From assembly GCA_044343155.1 (NCBI GenBank), contig JAVZSS010000003.1:1-35297 (forward strand): DNA of 35,297 nucleotides, given 5' to 3'. Below, in pieces: positions 1 to 8,900 of this stretch. How positions within the stretch are numbered: position 1 is the first letter of the stretch; the number at the start of each line of letters is the position of its first letter. The notes beneath the pieces are model-generated. The model saw nothing but the letters and a program-made list of their open reading frames with translations, was not told the DNA's origin and made no database searches. A program made the position numbers and the translations under genes. This DNA is from SpSt-28 sp044343155 (GTDB lineage Archaea > Aenigmatarchaeota > Aenigmatarchaeia > CG10238-14 > SpSt-28).

Positions 1-1
1 A

Positions 2-46
2 CCCTTTGGAGAAAATGAGCCAAAACTATTAGAAAAATTAGATTAA
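2..46 (+). CDS. C-terminal end of an unidentified gene (partial)
   Basis: The window opens in an open frame that reads about 14 residues (ending in ENEPKLLEKLD) to a TAA at 44-46. It would converge on the uS10 gene, whose stop lies 7 bases further on. The tail is too short to assign to a family, and chance coding cannot be excluded. Confidence 0.35.
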   Translation, partial: PFGENEPKLLEKLD

Positions 47-53
47 TTTAAAT

Positions 54-374
54 TTAACCTATGAGCTTTATTTCAACATGAATATCTTGTGGTATACCAA
101 TTCTTAAAATTTGCTTTAAAGTTCTTTCATCAGCCTGTACATCAACTAATCTTTTATGTATTCTCATCTCAAATTTATCGTAAGTTGCATTTCCATGACC
201 AGTACCATCACCACAAGGTGTTTTTAGAGTAGTTATTCTTAGTTTTTTGGTTGGCAAGGGAATTGGTCCCCTATAGCTTACACCAAACCTTTTTGCCACT
301 TCAATAATTTCTCTAGCTATTTCATCTAACTTCTTTGGGTCCCTTCCAACTAGCTTTATTCTAGCAACCTGCAT
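54..374 (-). CDS. rps10: 30S ribosomal protein uS10 (S10)
   Basis: The 106-residue protein has the length and pattern of archaeal/eukaryotic uS10: an N-terminal ARIKLVGRDPKKLDEIA strand-helix unit, then PIPLPTKK, a YDKFEMRIHKRLVDV core and a C-terminal PQDIHVEIKL strand. It binds 16S rRNA in the head of the small subunit. A purine-rich AGAGGAGA lies directly before the ATG. In many archaea uS10 follows EF-1A in the str operon. Here a four-gene redox operon and a divergent regulator intervene, and about 54 bases separate uS10 from the nearest of those genes. It may have its own promoter or be read through. Confidence 0.97.
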   Translation of the reverse strand: MQVARIKLVGRDPKKLDEIAREIIEVAKRFGVSYRGPIPLPTKKLRITTLKTPCGDGTGHGNATYDKFEMRIHKRLVDVQADERTLKQILRIGIPQDIHVEIKLIG

Positions 375-428
375 TCTCCTCTACCTATCAAATAATTCTA
401 TAATTGATTTTAAAAACTTAAAAATATT

Positions 429-1193
429 TTAAGAAAATTTTTCCTTTATATATTCAATATCTAATTTTTCAGAGAAAAACGCCCTTATAAATTCCTCACT
501 TGGTATAGAGTTATTTTTAATTATTAGAACTCTATCACAATACCAAATTTTTGGATTCCCTGAAAACCAAATATTATCATTATCGTTAGCTTCTTGAGTT
601 TCATTGAATATAACTTTTTTAATAATATTTATCTCACATATTCCATCAGATTGGATAAAGTATGAATATAAGTTTTGTAATATTGGCAAATCTCCAATTA
701 AGGTTAAATCATTATTAAAATATATTTGTGGTATTCCTGCAAACTTAAAATCTTTTCTTATATTGTTAATATACCAATCCATTGTTTTAGCTCCATCTTT
801 GCTTTTATAAACTTCATACTCTATTACTATTAACTCATTGTTAGGAATAAATCTATAGAAAAGATATGGATCTACCTTAGCACAGTGTGGACATCCTATT
901 CCAGTAAAGTATATTGCACAAGATTTTGGCTTTTTACAACTCGAATTTAATTCTATGTTAGTATCACAATATATTGGATTGTACAAAATTTTTCCATAAG
1001 TAGTATCTAAATAGTTCTTGAAACATATCTTTCCGTCATATTCACAAATTCCTAAATCTTTCCTACAAGAAAATTGAATATAGTTAGTAACAACATCCTT
1101 ATTTTCATTATATGGTAAAAATTCTATAACAAAAAACACCAACAAAAAAATTATAAAAACCAAAATTATGAATAAAAAATTTTTATTCTTCAT
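429..1193 (-). CDS. Membrane-anchored thioredoxin-fold protein with CPHC active site
   Basis: The 254-residue protein has one N-terminal membrane segment or uncleaved signal anchor (about residues 6-26), which would place the rest outside the cytoplasm. A thioredoxin-like domain carries a CPHC motif at residues 101-104 (GIGCPHCAKVDPYLF) and a cis-proline candidate at P155 (FAGIPQIYF). CPHC is the DsbA-type dithiol signature. Several extra cysteines (43, 50, 57, 76, 86, 92, 186, 219) suggest structural disulfides. The gene starts 4 bases after the CcdA-like gene, and its Shine-Dalgarno (SD) GAGGTGA contains that gene's stop codon. It is probably the extracytoplasmic partner that exchanges thiols with the CcdA-like carrier. 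The fold and location are well supported; the substrates are unknown. Confidence 0.8.
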   Translation of the reverse strand: MKNKNFLFIILVFIIFLLVFFVIEFLPYNENKDVVTNYIQFSCRKDLGICEYDGKICFKNYLDTTYGKILYNPIYCDTNIELNSSCKKPKSCAIYFTGIGCPHCAKVDPYLFYRFIPNNELIVIEYEVYKSKDGAKTMDWYINNIRKDFKFAGIPQIYFNNDLTLIGDLPILQNLYSYFIQSDGICEINIIKKVIFNETQEANDNDNIWFSGNPKIWYCDRVLIIKNNSIPSEEFIRAFFSEKLDIEYIKEKFS

Positions 1194-1197
1194 CTAC

Positions 1198-2046
1198 TCA
1201 CCTCATGTATAACCAAATAAATAAAGCTAAAAATATCATTGCAATTCCACCTATAATTCTCATTTTATTTCTATGTTTTCTATAGATTTTTTCATAAATA
1301 TTTTTAGGTTCCGATCCTTTCATTAAAAGTAAAACTATTAAAATTTCTGGTAAAATAAAAATAGTGTTGTAATATCCTAGTATTAAAATTATTTCATACA
1401 ATTTAGCTTTCAAAGAATGTAAGAAACTTATAACTCCAACATAAAATAGACCTGTGCATGGAAATTCTACTAATGTTACAATAATTGCTAAAAATACTGT
1501 TGCTGTTACTGTTGTAAATCTTAACAATCTATCTATTGTTGGTTTAAACCTTTTTGGTATTGAAAAAATAGATTCCTTAGATAAAATTCCGTCTCTGATA
1601 TTTATTATCCCTGCTATAACTAATAATAAAACCAAGAAAATTTTGATAAAATTAAATAGATTGCTTGCAATTGCTGCTAAATAAATTAAAGATAGGCCAA
1701 AATACATAAGAAGACCTAAAATAAAATATGTAAAAAATATAGTAAGAGTAAAAATAATTGCTCTAATTATTATTTCTTTTCTCTCTATTTTCATAGATGC
1801 TAAAGTTGCTATCATTATCACTAATAAAGAAATTATACATGGGTTTATCGAATCGGCTAAAGAAAGGAATGTTAAAACAAATATGAATTTAAAAAATGAA
1901 AATTGAGTATCTATTTTCAACTCTTCTATTTTAACAATTTTAAGATTTGTTAAAAAAATGAATAGAAAAATTAACAAAATTATAAGTAAAATAAAAATGC
2001 TCTTTAGTTCTATTTTTATTTTGTTTTTTAATTTCAGCCCTATCAC
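1198..2046 (-). CDS. CcdA/DsbD-family membrane thiol electron carrier
   Basis: The roughly 280-residue polytopic protein has about seven hydrophobic segments. It carries the two family cysteines, each after a proline in a membrane helix: DSINPC (C70) and VEFPC (C197). CcdA/DsbD cores carry electrons from cytosolic thiols to extracytoplasmic thioredoxin-like proteins, which matches the CPHC protein encoded next. The start is uncertain. The frame can begin at a GTG overlapping the upstream TGA (GTGA at 2043-2046), but that GTG lies inside the SD-like GAGGTGA. A CTG at 2035-2037 sits 5 bases after the SD and would remove three residues. Family assignment is firm; the physiological donor is not known. 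Confidence 0.85.
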   Translation of the reverse strand: MIGLKLKNKIKIELKSIFILLIILLIFLFIFLTNLKIVKIEELKIDTQFSFFKFIFVLTFLSLADSINPCIISLLVIMIATLASMKIERKEIIIRAIIFTLTIFFTYFILGLLMYFGLSLIYLAAIASNLFNFIKIFLVLLLVIAGIINIRDGILSKESIFSIPKRFKPTIDRLLRFTTVTATVFLAIIVTLVEFPCTGLFYVGVISFLHSLKAKLYEIILILGYYNTIFILPEILIVLLLMKGSEPKNIYEKIYRKHRNKMRIIGGIAMIFLALFIWLYMR

Positions 2047-2765
2047 CTCAAATGCTTAATAATTAATTCAGATATATCTAAAACTTTTATTTTTTTAAAT
2101 TGTGAAAGAGTAGCTACACACATAGGACATGAACTAACCAAAATTTTTGCCTTAATATCCAATGCTTGCTTTATTCTATCTTTGGCTATTTCTTTTGAAA
2201 GCTGCGGATAATTAGCTCTTAAGCCTCCACCACCTCCACAACAAAGAGATCTATCTTTATTTTCTTCCATTTCGATAAGTTTGTAACCTAAATATTCAAT
2301 TAATTTTCTTGGCTCTTCATATATTCCTAAATACCTTCCCAAATAGCATGGATCATGATAAGTAACTATACCCCTACCATTTCTTCTTAAATTTAATCTT
2401 TTGCTTTCAACAGCATTCCAAATTGTTTGAACTAAATGCTCACACTCTATATTCCAATCTGCAAACAATTTAGGATACTCTCTTTTGAATACAAAACAAC
2501 AAGCTGGACAATTAAATAAGATTTTTCCAACATTGTATCTTTTCAAAATTTCATAATTTTTTCTGGCTAACACTTTGAATTGTTGAATATATCCAGCATT
2601 TTTTACAGGAGAACCGCAGCAAACTAATTCATCAATCTCTATAAATCTAATACCTATTTTTTTCATAATTTTCTCATAATTTTCTTTCAAATTATTATAA
2701 ACAAATTTAGTTAAACAGCCAGGATAATATAAAGTGTTTTTACCCAACAATTTTTCTAAAAACAT
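2043..2765 (-). CDS. HdrB/LutA-like CCG-domain Fe-S oxidoreductase
   Basis: The protein is about 240 residues with two cysteine-rich CCG domains. Numbered from an upstream TTG (2780), the first has C22, CCG at 54-56 and CPAC at 91-94. The second has C145, CCGG at 180-183 and CPMC at 218-221. This duplicated signature belongs to the HdrB, LutA and GlpC group, where it binds unusual iron-sulfur clusters that handle disulfides or quinone-linked electrons. I prefer the ATG at 2765 because TAGGTGA lies 6 bases before it. That SD includes the TAG stop of the upstream LutB-like gene. It should work with that ferredoxin-domain protein. The partner dehydrogenase and the true substrate are not identifiable here. 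Confidence 0.85.
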   Translation of the reverse strand: MFLEKLLGKNTLYYPGCLTKFVYNNLKENYEKIMKKIGIRFIEIDELVCCGSPVKNAGYIQQFKVLARKNYEILKRYNVGKILFNCPACCFVFKREYPKLFADWNIECEHLVQTIWNAVESKRLNLRRNGRGIVTYHDPCYLGRYLGIYEEPRKLIEYLGYKLIEMEENKDRSLCCGGGGGLRANYPQLSKEIAKDRIKQALDIKAKILVSSCPMCVATLSQFKKIKVLDISELIIKHLR

Positions 2766-2773
2766 ATAATCAC

Positions 2774-4048
2774 CTAGCAACAGTATAATTTTTCTGGTAA
2801 TATTTTTTTATCACCACTACTTCCAAAAGGATTTCCAAAAGCTTCTATATTTTCAATCATTTCCATGTTCGATTTTGTTTCAAGTCTATTTTTAACTGAA
2901 ATTTCTCTCAATCTTACTATTAAATTTGGTACATCTATTAAAAGAGGACATACATCTTTACAAGAAGAGCATGTTGTACAAAAATATAGGCCTGAATTAT
3001 AAGCTTGCCCTATTCCTTCTAAAACAAAAGTTTTACTTATTCCAATCCCACCAAAGTAATTTTTTCCATAATAATCAAAAATTTGTCTATAAACTGGGCA
3101 AGAATATAAACATGCCCCACAATTAATACAATACAATACTTCTTTTAAATCTGTTTTAGAAATCTTAAGCCTATTATTATCAACTAAAATTAAATAAACC
3201 TCTTTTGCACCATGCATTCCGTATACTAATTTTTTTTCTATATCTGCAGTTTTACTAGGAGATGAAATTACGTTTATATAAGAAACTGCAGATGTTCCAG
3301 TTCCGTATATTGCTAAAATTTTTGAAAAAAACATAGCTTCTTCTAGATTGTTTAATATTTTATCTACTGTAGAAACTATTACATGATATTTTGGAATTCT
3401 TGATAATAAAGAGATATTGCCCTCATTTTCAACTATTACTACACTACCGTCTGAAGTTATAAAATTAGCTCCAGTTAAACCATATTTAGAAGCTAATATT
3501 TTACTTCTTAGATATTTACTAACAAACTTAACTATATCTTCAGGTCTTTTTCTCAAATTTATTCCAAACTTTTTTCTTATAGCATTAACTATTTTATCTA
3601 TAGATAAATGCAAAGCTGGAGTTACAGGATGTGTAGCTTTTTCTCCACAAATTTGTAATACAAAATCTCCACAATCTGTTTCTATAATTTTATTTCTTTT
3701 TGAAAATGCTTCCTCAAATCCTATTTCCTTAATAACATTAGACTTACTTTTAACAATAACCTCTCCTTCTGGAATTATTTTCTTTAGAATTTTTATTGCG
3801 TCTTTTGAATTTTTAGCAAAAAACGTTTTTATTCCATTTTTTTCCAAATTTTCTAAGGTAATATCAACTAAATTATCCAAATTTTCAATACATTTTTCTT
3901 TTATTTTTCTAGCTCTCTCTTTTAGTTCTTTCAAATTTATATTTTTAAGAGCCTCACTTCTATTTAAATAATATCTTCTATAAGCAATTTTAAAAGCTTT
4001 TTTTGAATCAATAATTCTTTTTTCTTTAATTATTTTCTCAATTTCCAT
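2774..4048 (-). CDS. LutB-like LUD-domain protein with two 4Fe-4S clusters
   Basis: The 424-residue protein combines an N-terminal LUD (lactate utilisation, LutB/YkgF-type) domain, roughly residues 40-290, with a ferredoxin-like region. The latter has CxxCxxCxxxCP sets at C307/C310/C313/C317 and C357/C360/C363/C367. In bacteria LutA, LutB and LutC oxidise L-lactate. Here LutB and the LutA-like protein are adjacent, no LutC is visible, and the next genes are a CcdA-like carrier and a thioredoxin-fold protein. The electron source and acceptor may therefore differ from lactate metabolism. A TTTAAATA TATA-like box about 27 bases upstream suggests leaderless transcription from the 77-base region shared with the divergent regulator. 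Lactate oxidation should not be assumed. Confidence 0.85.
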   Translation of the reverse strand: MEIEKIIKEKRIIDSKKAFKIAYRRYYLNRSEALKNINLKELKERARKIKEKCIENLDNLVDITLENLEKNGIKTFFAKNSKDAIKILKKIIPEGEVIVKSKSNVIKEIGFEEAFSKRNKIIETDCGDFVLQICGEKATHPVTPALHLSIDKIVNAIRKKFGINLRKRPEDIVKFVSKYLRSKILASKYGLTGANFITSDGSVVIVENEGNISLLSRIPKYHVIVSTVDKILNNLEEAMFFSKILAIYGTGTSAVSYINVISSPSKTADIEKKLVYGMHGAKEVYLILVDNNRLKISKTDLKEVLYCINCGACLYSCPVYRQIFDYYGKNYFGGIGISKTFVLEGIGQAYNSGLYFCTTCSSCKDVCPLLIDVPNLIVRLREISVKNRLETKSNMEMIENIEAFGNPFGSSGDKKILPEKLYCC

Positions 4049-4058
4049 AAAAGAAGTT

Positions 4059-4114
4059 GGTTGAAACCTTATTTAAACTTTGGTTACATTTTTTGAAACC
4101 TTATTTTTATAAAA
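4059..4114. promoter_or_regulatory. Divergent promoter/operator with paired TTGAAACCTTATTT repeats
   Basis: An exact 14-bp direct repeat, TTGAAACCTTATTT, occurs at 4061-4074 and 4093-4106, 32 bp apart (about three helical turns). Copy 1 overlaps the minus-strand TATA-like TTTAAATA of the redox operon. Copy 2 overlaps the A/T-rich promoter of the divergent regulator. The first copy also forms a GGTT-GA-AACC inverted element at 4059-4068. The placement suggests binding sites for a factor controlling both genes, most simply the adjacent winged-helix protein. Confidence 0.5.
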
Positions 4115-4125
4115 AAAATTAATTT

Positions 4126-4578
4126 ATGGAAAGAAAAATAGTCGTAATATCTATAATAATAAGTCTTTTTGTATTTTCCGTATCTTTAGCTACATTATAT
4201 GCTCAAATAAGAATTATAGAAGCTAATGCTTATACTTGCCTATTTGCAGTTCCCGCATTAATTCCTTTATTTTCTTCTTTCGGTGTTTTAATAGGTTTAT
4301 TAGTTTATTACATATTAGCGCCAAAAATTGAAGGAATGGCAAAAAAGAAAATTTTTACAATTTTAGATCTTTTAGAACCAAAAGAAAGAGATGTTATAAA
4401 AATGATTATTGAAAATAATGGCGAAATTTCACAAGCGAAAATATCTTCTGTTCTAGGAAAGGTTGAAAGTCATAGAATTATTCAAAAATTAATTTTAAGG
4501 GGGGTTTTAGAAAAAAACAAAGAAGGAAAAACAAATAAAATCAAATTAAAAGAAAAATTTAAAGATATTATAAAATGA
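4126..4578 (+). CDS. Membrane-anchored winged-helix transcriptional regulator
   Basis: The 150-residue protein has two hydrophobic helices (about residues 5-26 and 38-63), then a cytosolic winged-helix domain (about 75-145). The latter reads LLEPKERDVIKMII, ISQAKISSVLG (recognition-helix region) and a wing around GVLEKNKEGKTNKIKL. This layout resembles archaeal membrane-bound MarR/ArsR-like proteins, but I do not recognise a named family. It is transcribed divergently from the LutB-like redox operon across a 77-base region containing paired repeats. It is thus the likely local regulator, possibly sensing membrane or redox state. The gene starts at an ATG with little leader. It lies on the opposite strand to every neighbour within the str locus, so it probably moved in with the redox operon. 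Confidence 0.75.
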   Translation: MERKIVVISIIISLFVFSVSLATLYAQIRIIEANAYTCLFAVPALIPLFSSFGVLIGLLVYYILAPKIEGMAKKKIFTILDLLEPKERDVIKMIIENNGEISQAKISSVLGKVESHRIIQKLILRGVLEKNKEGKTNKIKLKEKFKDIIK

Positions 4579-4604
4579 AAAGAAAAGAAAAGTAGTTGAT
4601 ATTA

Positions 4605-5876
<1,272 letters not shown>

Positions 5877-5937
5877 CTTTCATCCCTCCTTCTTAAATTT
5901 TTGTTTTATTACTTAAATACTTAATATCATACTATAA

Positions 5938-5945
5938 ATTTAAAT
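5938..5945 (-). promoter_or_regulatory. Candidate TATA box for EF-1A
   Basis: ATTTAAAT lies just after the EF-2 stop codon and about 62 bases before the EF-1A ATG, followed by a T-rich to A-rich leader with a strong SD. The same 8-mer is found at the rpoH and Lon-like promoters and upstream of SRP RNA. It also occurs at 46-53 between converging genes, so it is suggestive only. Confidence 0.4.
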
Positions 5946-5948
5946 TTT

Positions 5949-8900
5949 TTAAGCTGGTTCTGCTTCAGCTTTTGGAATATCTTCAGGTAAACCTTTCCTT
6001 TTTCTAATTGATTTAATTACTTGATCCCTTAGCTCATTTGGTAATTTTTCAAATACTATATCTATTAGGCTATAGAAACCTCTTCCGCTAGTTAAAGACT
6101 TTAATTTTGCGTCAAAACCGAAAAGCTCACTAACAGGTACCTTAGCTATTAATGCCATAGTGTCTCTTTCTTCATTCATTTCTAAAATATTTCCTCTTCT
6201 ATTTTCTATTTCTCTAGACACTATCCCCATATATTCGTTTGGTATATCAATTCTCAAAATTTGTTTTGGCTCTAACAAAGTTGCGTCTGAGAGCAACATA
6301 GCCTGCCTTATAGCATATCTGACTGCTGGCATTATCTGTCCTGGGCCTCTATGAACAGGATCTTCGTGTAGCTCAGCATCTACCAACTTAACTTTTAATT
6401 TAATACATGGCTCTCTAGCTAAAGGACCATCTTCCATAACCTCTTTAAATGCATCTTTAATCATTTCCATAACTTCTATCAAAAACTGAACTCCTTTGGT
6501 TAAATCTATGAAAACGTTTTTGTTATAGATTAGCTTAACATTATATGCGTCTTCGTGATTCATTCCAGCTTTTTCTAAAGCTTGGAATAGCTCGACGTTT
6601 TTCTTTTTAACTTCTATATTACTCGGTATAGTTCCTTCCCTCATTGCTTCATAAACACTATCTTCTAAAGGTTCAACAATAAAGTAAAGTTTATTGTGCT
6701 TATTTGGTGACTTTCCTTCAACCATAGGTGATGGTTTGAATATGGTTTCTCTATAAACTACTATTGGTGGTGACATTTCAACATCAATTCCCATATCTTT
6801 AAGCTTATGCTCAACTTTAATTTCTAAATGAAGTTCTCCCAAACCAGAAACTAAGTATTCTCCAGTTTCTTGATTGATTTTAACTAATAGTGTTGGATCT
6901 TCTTTTCCTATCTTTCTCAAAGCATCAACTAATTTTGGTAAATCCATCGGATTTTTTGGCTCTATTGCCTTTGTAACTACAGGATCAAACAAATGTTTAA
7001 TTTCGGCAAAAGGCTCTATAGGATATTCTGCATCACAAATTGTTTCTCCTGTAAATGCTTCTGGTATACCGACAATTGCAACAACATTACCTGCGGTTAC
7101 TTCCTCTACAGGAATTCTATTTATTCCTTTAAATATAGCTACTTGCTGGACTCTCTCCTTTCTTTTAGAATTAACAAGTAGAATTTCCTTACCTTTAAAT
7201 ATTTTTCCGGAAAATATTCTAGCTGTAGCTACAAAACCTACATGCTCATCTGGAATCATTTTAGTTACTATAGCAGCTAATTTACCATTAGAATCACAAG
7301 TCAGCATTTGTTTTCCAATCTCACTTTCTATATCTCCTCTCCAAATTTTTGGCACTCTGTATTTTTGGGCTTCTATTGGGGATGGTAAATGTCTTACAAT
7401 CATGTCCAAAACTACTCTATGCAAAGGTGCTTTTTTTGCTAATTCTTCTTCTCTACCTTCTAAAGTAAGTTGAATTACTTCTTTTAATGTAACACCACTT
7501 TTTTGTAAAAATGGTATCGATACTGCCCACCTTTTAAATGCACTTCCTATTGCAACACTACCATCTTTAACACTTACTAACCATTTATCCTTAAATTCTT
7601 CTGGGCAATGTTTCTGAATTAAAACATTAACTTCTTTAATAATTTTTTCAAATCTTTCCATCATTTGTTCTGGTGTTAATTTAAGCTCTTTAATCAATCT
7701 ATCGGTCTTATTAATAAAAAGAACAGGCTTAACATATTCTCTCAAAGCTTGTTTAAAAACTGTCTCTGTTTGTGGCATTATTCCTTCTACAGCATCAACC
7801 AAAACTATTGTTCCATCCGCCGCTCTCATTGCTTTAGTAACATCTCCACCAAAATCTACGTGTCCGGGGGTATCTAAAAGATTAATTAAATAATCTTTGC
7901 CTTCATATTCGTGAACCATGCTAACGTTTGCCCCATAAACTGTTAGTTGTCTTTTTCTTTCTTCAGGATCGAACCAAGTATACATAACTTTTCCTGCCAT
8001 TTCTTCTGCAAGCATTCCTGCCCCAGCCATTAAATTGTCAGTTAGAGTTGTATTATGAATAAAAATACCATTTGCAATAAAGTTATGAGTTTTTTCTACA
8101 GTAAAATCATAAACATATTCTTCATTCTTAACTTTTCTAATTTCTGAAATTTCTAAAGCAATTACAGGATTTTCTGAAATTTGAATAAAAGAATTTAAAT
8201 TAAAAATTTTACTAATACTTGCATTTTCATACAATTTTAACAAGCTTTTTTGTTTATATTCAACATCAAAGTTTATAAAATTCAAAAATTTTTCCAAATC
8301 TTTTCTTCCAGAAATACTTAGAGAATATTCTTTAAACACTTTTCCATTCAACCTAACATCTTTTTCTCTTATATAAGAAAGACAACCAAACCTTAATAAT
8401 AATAATTGAAGATTTCCTACTGCTTTTTCACTTGCAGATGAAATACTAACTTTTTGATGCACAAAACCATCTGTATCAAAATACCCTTTGATGAAATTCG
8501 AAACAAAACTCTTAGGTAAATTGAACAAAATCGTTGGAATTTTTAGATTTCTTGCTTTTGCCTTTAACGGATAATCGAATAATTTATTTAATAAAAACTT
8601 TAAAGTGAATCCACCATTTATATATACACGCGGACATTTATTTTTGTACTTTCTTAAAGAACATGTAATTCCTAACACTTTTTCAGAAATTTCTTTAACT
8701 CTATTAATTAAAAATTCGTTTTTGTTATCAAAAGTTAGATTAACACTTCCGTCTCCAAAAAGTAAACCCAACAAGTAAAAAAATTCTTTAAATTCACTTT
8801 CATTTTTCGGTAACTTAATTTTTTTTGAAGTCCTAGCTCCAAATCTCCTTAGGCCTTTCCTATAGGATAAATATGCTATGTTATTATAAACATCAGCAAG

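Noticed and set aside
46..53. ATTTAAAT as a promoter between the partial gene and uS10
   Set aside because: It lies between converging gene ends with no gene starting nearby, so it shows the 8-mer also occurs without a promoter role.
3417..3971. 184-codon plus-strand frame opposite the LutB-like gene
   Set aside because: It is antisense to an Fe-S protein with clear motifs and has no start signals; its hydrophobicity comes from reading Lys/Glu codons in reverse.
6874..7473. Long (199-codon) plus-strand frame opposite EF-2
   Set aside because: It lies wholly antisense to a highly conserved gene, and its composition is what antisense reading of that gene would give.
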